64,000 bases of DNA, taken from positions 1,364,001 through 1,428,000 of the forward strand of contig CP099423.1 in the NCBI GenBank assembly GCA_024114885.1, given 5' to 3'. The position numbers were made by a program, and so were the translations under genes. Position 1 is the stretch's first letter. Every line of letters begins with the position of its first letter. Shown here piece by piece: positions 33,141 through 43,831 of the stretch. Origin of the DNA: Septoria linicola (taxonomy: Eukaryota; Ascomycota; Dothideomycetes; Mycosphaerellales; Mycosphaerellaceae). Below the pieces are notes generated by a model. That model did not search any database, was not told where the DNA came from, and saw only the letters and a program-made list of their open reading frames with translations.

Positions 33141-33486
33141 GGAGAGATGCTGTTGGAAGGAGATCAGGAGGAATATTATGTGGGAGGGTATGCGGTGGAA
33201 GTAAGTGGATGGGCTGGCTGTGAAAGGAGATACTTGTGTATGAAGCAAGAGCTAGTCGCGCATATCTACCGCAAAAGGCTTGAATCAAGTCATGTATCCT
33301 GTGTCGTGTTCGGCCAAATTGCGACAAAGAACTCGCAGCGCCCGCTCCGTTCGTAGTCATTCTCGGTTTGCAGTTCGCCAGTTCATCAGCCGCCCCCAAA
33401 TTCCTAGTCTCAGCAATGTAGCATAAGGATCATGCTGAAGGAGGCTCGCGTTCGTGCTAATCAGCTAAGCAAGACCTTCGCGTGCG

Positions 33487-35305
33487 CTAAGCGTGCCTGA
33501 GGTAGGCATCGTCCCTGATCTCCTCGTGTTGCAATCCCATCGCGTGATAGAATGCCATCTTCATCTTCTGTATGACGGAAGTCTTGGAGTCAGACTGATC
33601 AGCTCTTGGGGATAGGAAAGCGTTTTGAGCCATGCGGTTGGCGTCGCTGTGATTGAAGTCATCATTAAGGTAGCGCTCAGGCTCCTCCGGGAGCTCCTTA
33701 TCGCGAATGCATGACCTTCTTGGGGTTAAAAGGTTCTTCCTCATCTCCTCGTGATGCAGCCCCGTCGCCTGAAACAATGCTGCTGTCATTTCTTGTATCT
33801 CGGGATCGGGCAGTCTTCGCGGTCCCACGAGGTAGGGCTCTTTTACGCTGGGATCGTCGTTGAAGTTGTGCTCGGACTCCGTAGACAGCTCAAAGCCCTC
33901 GCTCGAGTGTTCTTCTCCCTTGTCATCCGTGATGGCGGACTTTGCGCCTGGAAGTCCATATTCGACTTCGGCCTCTCCTGCTTGCTCCTTGGGTAGACCC
34001 ATCGCGGCAAAACTCCAGGTACTCGTCGATCTGATCAGGCGGTTCGCTGTCAGAAACGGGCTCGCGTCCTTCCATCCAGGGGTACCATGTAGGTGGCGGA
34101 TCGGAAGTCTCTGTGAACTTCTTGGGGAAGTCTTTGATCTTCTGGAGCCATGGTTCCATCATCTGACCAAATTCCATCTTGATCGTCTCTATGGACGAAA
34201 AGAAGGGGTTCGATAAATGAGTGCCAAGGAATCCAAGTTTCCTGGGTGGGTAATCGTCAGCCCCCCCATACAAAGGTTGCATGGAAGGTTTGCCTCCAAG
34301 GCCCCGAAGCCGATCATTGTCCTTCTTTCTCTGAGTCTTGGCACGTAGAATTTCGGCTTCGATCTCGGCCGCGATCTCTGCTGCTGGACGTGGGTATTCC
34401 GCTGCTGCTCTTCAGATAAAGGCTTGCTTGCGTGCATAGAGGTCTACCATGTCCGCCACCATCCTAGTGCCGCACCAGCCCGATGAGTGGACGGGGTAGT
34501 GAGGTGCTACAACAGCGTCGAAAACAGATTTCGCTTCGCCCACGATCTGCTGAATATCGGCATCCTTCTCGCAGCGGATGCTGCTGCTACAGAAGATGCT
34601 CTTCAACGTCGCGCGGTGGTTCTCAGGAAGGAGCACTGATGAATCCTTTGAGGACGACCAGGATTGAGCTTTGAGCGGCCAAGGCCGCCCACCCGTTTGC
34701 TGCTCCGCCTTCAAGTCCCACCGGGCGACCATGTAGCTCTGACTTTCCCATGGAAAGTTGTCGTTTGCGCAGACGTCCTGCATATCGAAAGGCTCATAAA
34801 TTTCAAGAGAGCTACGGAATCGAGTCGTGCGTTTGCAGTCGATGGAATGGCAGAGGGTAACGATATTGTCCACACTTGTAAAGCGGAAGGCCTTTGGTGC
34901 AAGAGTGGAGGGCATAGTACTCGACGCCGAGCTTACCTCGTCTGGAGTGCTCGCATCAGTTGCCTTTGGAGTGTTTGCCATGGTGTTGCAGGTTGGGACA
35001 CGCAGTAACTCGATAGTCTCTGGCGCGGCTATGATCGTGAGCGTCGGGCAGATATTGGACCGCGGAAGTGGAATCTCGCGATTGCGAGGGTTACGGGAAT
35101 CGCCGGGAGAGTCTTGTTGCAGAGCGCGAAGATCAAGTGAGCAGCCATGAGCTTCGCAAGGCAGGACCTGTTGCTTCTCTGACGGCTTCTGGGGCCCAAA
35201 ACGATTGAGCTCGTTATTATGTGGCAATCTGGTGTGCATCAAGCTATTCTCCGCAGCTGCACATGCGGCCAGGAGCGCGGCGCTCGATATTGGTAATGCC
35301 CGCAT
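33487..35305 (-). pseudogene. Secreted-protein-like gene with in-frame TGA and a frame change
   Basis: From the ATG at 35305 a frame with a signal peptide (MRALPISSAALLAACAAAENS) runs 297 codons to TGA at 34412. The same frame then stays open for some 160 more codons, with coding-like composition (AAEIAAEIEAEILRAKTQR, later WLQKIKDFPKKFTE) to about 34015. There the apparently continuing sequence (EQAGEAEVEYGLPG) moves to another frame (34002-33487), which ends at TGA. The last part carries a duplicated GLxHEExR motif. No intron pair with good borders repairs both breaks, although weak ones (GTAGAC near the TGA, GTTTCT near the frame change) exist. Alternatives are an intact 297-residue secreted protein followed by one or two other genes, unusual introns, or stop-codon read-through. 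No family is recognised. Confidence 0.5.
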
Positions 35306-35815
35306 GGTGAGCCGTTGGTGTGATGGTAAGGGTGTCGCTATGTAGTCGTGTTAAGGTGGTATGATAGTTGGAGTAGCTGTCTGATCTCGAAGTCGATGTT
35401 GATGAGAGAGCGAGGATGTTGTGCGAACTTCGACTGCTTTTTGTCTTCGGTTTTCTCGAGCTCGGGCCACAAATCGTAAAGCCATTCACTTGCGTGCTGT
35501 TCATGTGATTTGCTATTCACTTCTTGCCCTTTGAATCGCATGTGAGCCGCGGGGTGTAATGAGACCATTCTTCTGAACATGCCTTGGCCGACAATTCAGT
35601 GAGCAATGGAGCCAGCTCATGGACTCTTTACCCAATGAATCTCGTGTTGACTTTCATTTCTGGAGCATGGTTCGCTCCGCCTTCGACGTCACTGAAGGCT
35701 CACAGATGCTCACAATCGATTTCACTAGCACTCATAGAGTGATCGAAGTGAGGTAGCCGGATAAGCAGCGACTTACAAATCTCGCGCATGTGATTTGGAA
35801 GTGAGCCAGACATGT
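35306..35815. other. Intergenic, no supported gene
   Basis: This is the upstream region of the broken secreted-protein-like gene and the 3' flank of the next gene. An 80-codon minus-strand frame is not convincing. Confidence 0.4.
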
Positions 35816-36460
35816 TCACTGATCGCTGGCCATGATCTCCCCACCCAGTCCTCTGAAGCTTCTGTACTGGACACACCACCATCTGTCATAGGGAGTGTCG
35901 CCATAATCTGGTAGTCTTACGCTTTCTGCAACACCCAACTTGTCCTCTCTTAAGAACTCCAGGATCCCCAGATTCTGTCGCACGACGCCTTCGGGAACTC
36001 CAGAGACTTCCAAGGACATGAAGCACTCGGCTCGGCCATTCGGCTCGTCCAGCTCCGTGCTCAGGTCTGTTACCTTGACACCATAAGTCGGATGCTCCTC
36101 CGATAGAACTCTCCTGCTATCGAGGAACTCATCAAGAGTCTGTGGCTGGGGTATGGACCCGATTGCAGGATCGGCACGAAAAATGGAAGACATGTTGCTC
36201 CAGTAAGGATGCGTGGTATCCCATACTCGCTCGTGGACTCCTGCAGCGTAGCCACGACAGTAAGACTCTAGCGTTGCAGTGATCATCTTCTTGGTTTCAA
36301 GTGCAGTCTCTTCAGCCTCTTTAGATGATGCTGCGCCCTTAGCTTGCGATGGAGTCTTGGTGGGTTTGGTGGACGCCGAAGCAAGCAGCAAAGAAGTGCT
36401 GCCATCGCGGATCACGGGTTCTTGGGCTTTCTGGCGATGCTTGTCATTTTCTTTACTCAT
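35816..36460 (-). CDS. Hypothetical protein with NTF2-like features
   Basis: The frame is open from 36610, but I choose the ATG at 36460 (MSKENDKHRQ) because the 50 residues before it are Cys/His-rich and unlike the rest. That gives 214 residues. The first 60 are low-complexity (Ser, Ala, Lys, Thr). The remaining 150 look like one compact alpha+beta domain: a helix ATLESYCRGYAAGVHERVW, then alternating strands including GVKVTDLSTELDEPNGRAEC and ending with DRWWCVQYRSF. Helix followed by curved sheet is the order of NTF2/SnoaL-like domains, so I suggest that fold as inference only. There is no signal peptide or membrane segment. No function can be named. Confidence 0.6.
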   Translation of the reverse strand: MSKENDKHRQKAQEPVIRDGSTSLLLASASTKPTKTPSQAKGAASSKEAEETALETKKMITATLESYCRGYAAGVHERVWDTTHPYWSNMSSIFRADPAIGSIPQPQTLDEFLDSRRVLSEEHPTYGVKVTDLSTELDEPNGRAECFMSLEVSGVPEGVVRQNLGILEFLREDKLGVAESVRLPDYGDTPYDRWWCVQYRSFRGLGGEIMASDQ

Positions 36461-37246
36461 TTGATGGACTTTTAGGGCAGAGTTAGGGCAAAATCTTGAG
36501 TCGCAAAAACGAGGGTGAGGGCTGTACAGTCCGTGTTCTTGACGTGATTGATGCAATGTTGGCCAACCTGCGAAAGGCTGTTCATAACCGGTCAGACACT
36601 TTATGAGCACGCACCTTCATGGTGGTCTCAAGCACTGATTACCGTTATCCTTCTCATGGGCCCATGTCCTTACAGACCTCACAACAAGCTCTTTGCTAGA
36701 GACAAACAGGCCTCGGCAATCAGGTGTTGATGCAACAATTCGGTTTTGCGCAATAGTCCAGGTCAAACCGAACATAAGGACGCTCATGTACACGGTCACC
36801 AAATCTGTGATCCGCGAGCGTTGAGCTTCCTGCAACAGGAAAGAATGTACTCAAGAGGACAGTAAAGTCCATGTGAGATCGAGATCGAGTAACATGCTTG
36901 CAGGCTCGCTTCGTGGATGGGCATGGGAGGCAAAGAGCTGATGCTGGCAGAGCATGAGTCAGCACCGGTAAGTCCGTAATTGCCATGACCAGGGGCTCGA
37001 TACCATGCTGGCGAAGACACTCGCCAATACAGCTATGCGCTCGTGGGTCCATACATTTCAGCGCCTGTGAGGAATCAGTTTACTGATATTGTGCTCGGAT
37101 CAGACGACAAGTGTCGATGGCACTGGTGGCACTGCGTGTGAATAGCATCGCAACGTTCACACGGGAAACACCGATATGAGGACATCCCAATGTCACTGGG
37201 GCGCTGCTTAGATCGTATTCCATCCTCAAGCAGTAGCACACCGCCA
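36461..37246. other. Intergenic, no supported gene
   Basis: There are short overlapping minus-strand frames below 110 codons and no domain or splice-consistent exon. No repeat was seen. Confidence 0.45.
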
Positions 37247-38437
37247 CTACTGCCAGACCTCAGCGGCTGAGAATGTAATCCTGCTGTTCTTCATTTTCAG
37301 CGCAACATTGACACTGGGCAACCCAGGCCAGAAGTTCTGGTAGAACTCGTCCCCTACAGCATTAACACCCTCCTCTTCTCCATCGCCGCCAGTTTGATCA
37401 AGACCAATTGTTCCAATCGTAGTCTCAGTGCTGTGTTGACCCGGATCGACAGCCTTCCAGGCGCCATCTGGCTTACTCGCCACAAGGGAGCCGAAGGAGT
37501 CATTCCCAGCAGGCACAGGAGGCTGGATCAGAGTGGCGTTGATTCCGAGCAGCTTGTACAAATCCGTGGTAAACGGAATTTGAGGGTTCAAGTTCAGGTT
37601 GGAGAGAGTATCGCCGAGGAGACCACCCAGAAGGCCTTTCGAACCTAGGATTGGCAAAGTCTCATTGAGAAGGTTCGTAGGAAGCAAAGGAGAATAAGTG
37701 GCTTGGAACCAAGGCTTGTCAGAAGGAGTGTCTTCTGCGAGACTTTCGCCGCGGGTGTCGAAAGGAAAGACTTTGACACCGGTAGAGCCGTCCGAGCCCT
37801 CAGTCCACTCGAAGCGCGCCAGGTGTTTAGGCTGATTCCATGCTGCGCAGAAAATGTCAGTCGACTGCGCGGCACTTCTGTCGCCGCTTCAGCACTCACT
37901 GGATCGAGCGTTGAACACGCTGTACTTCTGGCTGACATAGATTCTGCTGACTCTGACACCTTGTTTTCTCTCGCCATCGCGGTCATAGCCGAAAAAGCCT
38001 GGAACGATAAACATTTCATCGTATGGCCCGACTAATGTACGCCGAATTAGCACTGCCTTGGACACAATCCATGTCGCACTTGTGCCGGCCCAGCCAAGCA
38101 ACAGACGACAGAAGCTGAGGAAGTTGTACTCACCTGGCGTTTCCGTATATCTCACAATCTGCACCATTCCAATAGTCCCAATAAAGTCACCTTCAATCGC
38201 ACTAGAATACTGTCTTTCAAGTGGCGGAAATGCCTTTCTAGGCAGCTCGTTCCCAAGTAGCGGTATCCCGACTCCAGGCAGAAGGAAGAAAGAGTAGATG
38301 TCCCCTTTGAGCTCCCATGGTGCAGGCACAAGCTGCAACGGATCCGGCGACTCATTCGTGCAGTTATTGCAGCCGGGCTCAGCAGCAGCGAAGCTCGCAT
38401 ATGCTGCTACTGCTACGGCAAGAGTCCTGAGTAGCAT
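37247..38437 (-). CDS. Secreted protein, acetoacetate-decarboxylase-like fold
   Basis: Exons 38437-38134, 38031-37900 and 37842-37247 (102 and 57-nt introns) join in phase to 343 residues. The longer frame to 38473 begins at TTG, so the start is the ATG at 38437, whose product has a signal peptide (MLLRTLAVAVAAYASFAAAE). The core reads GDFIGTIGMVQIVRYTETPVGPYDEM, here split by the first intron, then ISR-like VSRIYVSQKYSVFNARS and NQPKHLARFEW. This block order is found in a fungal group annotated as acetoacetate-decarboxylase-like. The catalytic lysine of true decarboxylases cannot be assigned with confidence, so activity is open. There is an N-glycosylation sequon in NNCTNESP. The C-terminal 130 residues are variable-looking and Gly/Leu-rich. 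Confidence 0.75.
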
Positions 38438-39048
38438 CGTGAGGAACTGATGCACTGTTGAGTATGTTGACAATTGTGCAGAGTTCTTGTAGCAATGCTC
38501 GAAAGAGTCCTACAGCAGCCTCCCTACGCATATTCATCTCCGAGCTAGCGGCACTGTCGCGTCTGCCGATGAAGTGGCGAGGGAGCAGCGCGTTCCCGGT
38601 CTCACTAAGAATTGCTTAGCACAGCATATACCAGCGTGAGCAGACACTTCATCTTCCAGAGCCGCAGGCACGGATTGCGGGACACTGCTGGCGGAGGACA
38701 TGTCAAGCGCCTAAGTCGTGTGCTTCGACGAAATTGGTCGCATTAGCTGGGAAAATTCAACTCTTGCCTCTTGCGCGTCTTCGCTTACGTCGATACATCG
38801 TTGTCAATCGGCGAAAATGCACGACGCGACGAGTGCGAAGGACATACTGCAATGTGGAGAGGATGTGGTAGGATGGCAACTTGCTCAAGTTCGAACGTGG
38901 ACGCTGTCCCAGCGGTTTCTGTCGGCCTTGGCACAGTTGGATATAAGCAGAGCAAGCAAAACGAACAGGAAGGGTACTGAAAGTCGAACTTGTTCACATC
39001 ATGCCATTCATCAGGTCTTCTCATGATTCGTATATAGTCTACCACTCT
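38438..39048. other. Intergenic, no supported gene
   Basis: About 610 bp separate the decarboxylase-like gene start from the aminopeptidase stop. No convincing frame or repeat was seen. Confidence 0.45.
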
Positions 39049-40751
39049 CTACTCAGAGACGCGCTCCTCAGCACCACACTGCAGACCAGGCTGGTGCGAG
39101 TGCTTCACAGTGTTCCTCTTGCCGTGTGGATGGTGGTCATCACCTCTCGTCTTGATCTTGGCACCAGAAGCACGAGCAGGAATATCGGACGTGTCCATGG
39201 TGTATTTGGCAACCGAAGCGGCAATAGCTTTCTAGAAGTACATGTTAGGAACTGCCTTTGTGTCAAAGATCAAGAGTTGAACTTACGGTGTTGATCAAGA
39301 ACGGCTCGAACGCAAGGTTGTTGTAGTTGTCACCGACAAGGTGGTAGTTAGGGTCGTACGCGACACCAGCCTGACCACCCCACCACGCTGCCTCTTGCTC
39401 GGTCTTGACTGCCTCAGCACCAGTGAAGATGCCACCAGCTGGAATGTCGACACCCTCGGCGATGAAAGGACCATAATCAGATCGTCCGTTGAACTCAGAG
39501 TCCTTGGTTGGGATTCCACGAGCCTTGAACCAGTCTTGGAAGAAGTGCTCAATCTTGTCGGAGCCCGGTGGACCGCTCTGGTTAAAAGCACTTCCATCAC
39601 CATCGTACAGAGCGTACTGCCAGTTGGGCGATGCGATCATGTCAAAGTTCAAGTAAAGCTTGATCTTGTTGCGCTCCTCCTGTGGTAGGTTGGCGACGTA
39701 GTATTCGGAGCCAAGCAGACCGAATTCCTCAGCAGACTGTCAGGCGTATTAGCGCTGCAACGTGAATCCTTGCTTCCTAGCTATGACTTACCCAGAAACC
39801 CAGACGGAGAGCATTCTTCAAGCGGTACTTCTTCTTGGCCAACTGAATGGCAGTTTCGAGGATGCCGATAGTTCCACTACCATCGTCGTTGATACCTGGT
39901 CCAGCAAAGACAGAATCGGAGTGGGCACCAATCACAACAACGTTGTTCTTGTCACCGGTCTTCGAGTCAGCAATGATGTTGTAGGTCGTTCGGTTCTCGA
40001 CTACGCTGGTGATCTGCAGTTGACCTTGTAGCGGCAGAGCTGCGCGGATGGCTGTGCCGTTCTCTTGCGAGACACCACCAGTTGGTACATAATCGCCTGT
40101 GCCACCGAGCGTTCCAGCAAGAGAACCAGAAGCGTTGTTAGTGACCACTGCTCCAGCAGCGCCGGCAGCCTTGGCCAGAGTCGACTTCTGCGAGAAGGGG
40201 CATGTACCACGCGAGATCAATGCGATGGCGCCGCGCACATCAGCTGGGTAGTCGGCAGCATCACAGCCAACATTGGCGACTTCGATGATTGGTGCAGTGA
40301 GAGTACCGCTTGTGGATGAGCTGTAAGTAAAAACTCCCAGAGGGTATGACACGCCACCAGCAGAGAAAGTGCCTGATCCCTGCGAGTACAGCTCGGTGAA
40401 AGCCTGGCGGCTGAAAGTCCAGTAGTCGTCCTCGTCCCCTAGGTACTTCTCGATGAACTTGAGAGTGTTCTCGTGACCCGGGCTGCCGAACACTCGGTTG
40501 CGTTCAGGTGTCGAGTAAGCAGCTTTCTCCAACTCTCTTGCCTTCTTCTTCAAAGCCGACTCTTTGATCGCATCTTGAAGCTTCTTGGAGTCTACATTTG
40601 GCTTGCCCTTTGGACCGCCCTTTGGGCCCCCATTTCTTGCATCGTCGCTGGCAATGCTTGCCTCCTCTTGTCTTGCCTCAAGAGGGCTGTTGTGAGCGCT
40701 GGCAAAAGCGGCAAGAGCCGTGTAAGCTAGGAATAGAGACGACCGAACCAT
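39049..40751 (-). CDS. Secreted M28 zinc aminopeptidase with PA domain
   Basis: Exons 40751-39792, 39736-39287 and 39231-39049, all phase 0, give 530 residues. A signal peptide covers residues 1-19, and a basic propeptide-like region follows. A PA insert is visible around 150-260 (DVRGAIALISRGTCPFSQK). The M28 core has Zn ligands His277 in GAHSDS and Asp289 in GINDDGSG, the catalytic Glu323 with ligand Glu324 in SAEEFGLLGS immediately after the first intron, Asp352 in NFDMIASPN and a His in DPNYHLVGDN. These are the ligands of fungal Lap2 and yeast aminopeptidase Y types, which remove N-terminal residues from peptides outside the cell or in the vacuole. The last 60 residues after the second intron extend past the usual end with a His/Lys/Arg-rich tail. 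Long purine-rich codon use is even throughout. Confidence 0.93.
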
Positions 40752-42081
40752 ATTGGCAGAGATGTAACAATAATGGCTGCTTGTGCATCAACCTTGATGG
40801 AGGGACAACAGCAATATATAATCGCTGGATCGTCATCTTGCCTTCCACTTTCTCCTGCCAACCCAGCAGAACACCGAAGGCCAGGAAGGAAAGTTGCTCA
40901 GCCGTACCTGCATGCAATCTTTAGTGTGCGTCGACTAGCATCAAATGATAACCTGCACTTGGCTTCGTATAGGACTCTTGCAGCCATCTCTGCCCTCTGG
41001 TTGGATACCCTGAAGCACGACACCTCAAGCACAACATACCAAGACAGGTGAGGTTACCTCACTGCGTGATAGCAGAACGCCACTCAAGCAAACAAGCGTC
41101 CGGCAGGTAGCACGAAAGAAGAAGGTCAAGACCCAGATCTTGGCTTGGATGTCTGGGCACCAAGACTTTGCCCACCAGCTGTGGAAGCTCCGCCAGTCGA
41201 ATACACCTCCGCCATTGATACCAAGATTCGCACATCGCCGGCTCGATCTTCAAGGTCTTGCTGATATAGGCAGGAGCTATGAAAGTTGGTCGCGTGTGCC
41301 GCAGATGGACAGAACCTTGCAACACGAGCGACTACTGCAGAACCCCGCGAGAGGCGAACATGTCCAAGAGGCGATTGTGAGTGCAATTGAGTGGATTGAA
41401 CTCAGCAGGGCATGACTGTGAGGAAGGGTGATATGGCGAGGTTGTGGTGATCAGCGCAATCGCGCGTGGCAGTGGCATGGCATGCTGGACTGTAGCTGTT
41501 ACTGTTACTGCTCGGGAAAATCTCATCGCTTCCATACGCGAACCATTTCCCATCGTGCAGTCTCTGTGCCTCGACTATGAAGGAATATGATATGACGCAG
41601 AGTCGCCTTCGTCAAGGCACATACATGAAGGTGGGTGCACTCGGTTGCGGTAGTGGGGCCTGCACTATATAACAGATAAGCATCGGTGGTGCTACTAACG
41701 GGGATCAAGTCGTGCTTCCATCAATGAGCAATGGCGGAATCAGGGTCGGTCGCCGACGTATGTCGCCATTGTGATGGCTTTGGTCCAAGGACATGTGTTA
41801 CAGGAACAACATTGGAACGGACAAAGACTTTGCATCTCGAGACCGTACGTAAGCAGCAAATGCGTGGGACAGGCGTAGATCTGAGACAGGTATCTAGGAC
41901 GATTCACATAGAATTGCAGGGCTCAACCACGTGCGGATTGCTATCACGATGCGAATTCACCGAGAGAGGTGTGCAGTGCAGCCGAGACTCTCAAGCTGTC
42001 CGATATGTAGCTGCGAGCCAGGCAGGACATACTGACAAGCAACATGCAGCAATTCTGACGCGATCTCGCAAGGATACGCGT
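40752..42081. other. Intergenic, aminopeptidase upstream region
   Basis: About 1.3 kb with no supported gene; frames below 120 codons on both strands lack domains. The TATATAA-like stretch at about 40814-40821 could be the aminopeptidase TATA element on the minus strand. Confidence 0.4.
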
Positions 42082-42815
42082 CTATAGGTCCTCTCGACGA
42101 GTATGTCGTACATCCAGCGCGATATGCAACGCGAAAAGTGCTGTCAGAAGCTGTGCGAGACACATCTTAGTAACATAGGATTCGAGTAGCTCTTAAGTAT
42201 GTCACTCACCAGTAATGATCCCACAGTCACTACGGCCAGTTCCCAGCCGCCAGCAAAGACCTTCCCAATGGCCATTGCTTCCTGTTGCCTCCAATACCTC
42301 ACTGCGCCAAGCACGACCACCAGCAGCGCTGAACACTGGAAGATGACAGAAAGTGGTATGCTGAGGACGAAGTAGCCAAAGACCGGATCGGGACTGTGCG
42401 AGTGTTGCAGCCTCCACAGCTGCGCCATGACAACTCCCATCATAGAGAGGGCTACTGAGGTCCGCATATACCCCAAAAAGGTTCGTTCGTTGGCGAGGTG
42501 GTCGCGACAGTCTACATGAGGAACCGAGATTTGGACATGGTGCCGCCAGAATTTCTTGATGGGGCTGAGCAGACCAGGTGAAGATTGGAGGCTGGGTGTC
42601 AGGACGCGAGATGCTCGACTCGCTCGTGTTGTAGCTGTGTGTAATTCTGTCGCTTCTCGTTCGTCTTCTGGGATACCATCTGGGATGTGTGCTGGTTCAG
42701 GCTCTGGAATTTCGTCATCTCTGATAGATCGTGCTGATTTGAGGTCCTTGGTCAAGGTGTGCGGTTTTCGAGGCTGTGGATCGCCGGATGGTTTACTTGG
42801 TCTCCTTGCTTCCAT
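42082..42815 (-). CDS. DUF202 membrane protein
   Basis: Exon 42815-42210 and exon 42165-42082, separated by a 44-nt intron beginning GTGAGT, give 229 residues. The first 100 residues are polar and probably cytosolic. The DUF202 core starts at DHLANERTFLGYMRTSVALS, the family's hallmark, and covers three membrane helices at about 122-141, 149-172 and 190-218. Without splicing, the frame reads on into SDILKSYSNP, which breaks the third helix. With splicing, the helix continues as SLLMCLAQLLTALFALHIAL and ends in a short basic tail, so the intron is probably real. The family (bacterial YidH; fungal vacuolar proteins such as Vtc-associated DUF202 domains) has no firmly established activity for stand-alone members. 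Confidence 0.82.
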
Positions 42816-43831
42816 TCCTGTATTGATGTTGAGGAGTGGTAAACAGCGCTGTTGCGCGTGCTATTCGGGAGTGGCTATGTGTTCCTTTTGACGCATATCA
42901 GGAACCTCATGCCCTGATCATTGTTATGGAGGGCAAGAGGCTTATGAGACAATAGGCAGCGAAGCAAACATGAGATTTTGATCAACCATCTGTATCACTG
43001 CTTACCGTCCATCTTTTCCAACACCCTGACGCAAGGTGTTGCCGCACGCCGGCCGGATGAGCTCAAGCTAACTAGTGGCACTTGTGCTTGGCCAAGACTC
43101 GATGAGACAGAGCAAAGACATGAGCTTGTACATCCATAGCCATGATCGATGGGAATGGTTCTGAGCTATGCGAGCGCGGTCTGAGGCACACACGCAAAGT
43201 TGTAGCAAGTCAAGCATGTTGATGAGCAAATCGACGTTGGCCGATCAATGGCGTGCTGGAGACAAAGTGACCAAGACTTCTGCGATCGTCGCCGTCGCCG
43301 TGCTTCTCGGATCATGAAGCGAGTGCCGGATAGTCCAGAACCTGGAACGCCACGGCCAGCAGTTCGCAGCACTGGTGATGATTGTGTCACTGACTGGTAA
43401 TGGCCATGATGAATCTCATGGCAGCTTCTGGTCAGGCGGCTACACGGACACAGGAGTCTTGTCCAGAAACAGCGCTGGCACAGTTGATTGCTAATAGTTG
43501 ACACTGTGTTTGTACTCCCGAATATCGGCAGGCAGGCACTGCATTGACAGTTTCTACCTCAAAGCTAGAACTAACTAAAAGTGTGGAGCAATGCAAAACC
43601 GTTTTCTTTCCATGGATAACCTCGTACACTCGCCAGACAGCACGATATAGGAGCAGGGAGGAGCCTCGATCAACTTTCTCAGCGACAGTCACAGCTTTCT
43701 CTCGCCGCTGGTGACGGTGCGCTCTTGCCCTTTTCTCATCGACCAACTCCTCTGCCCTCGGCCGCCGAACAAACGCCTCCTCCTCCTTCGTCATCTCTAA
43801 TTATTCGCGAAAACACACCTCCACCACCACA
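42816..43831. promoter_or_regulatory. Divergent upstream region DUF202/Zn transporter
   Basis: About 1 kb lies between divergent start codons. The 30 bases before the transporter ATG are CA-rich (CACACCTCCACCACCACA). No zinc-response element was identified with confidence. Confidence 0.4.

Noticed and set aside
34412..34420. Stop-codon read-through (TGA followed by AGA) as the favoured explanation
   Set aside because: The known efficient context TGA CTA is absent and a frame change follows further on, so decay or misread splicing is simpler.
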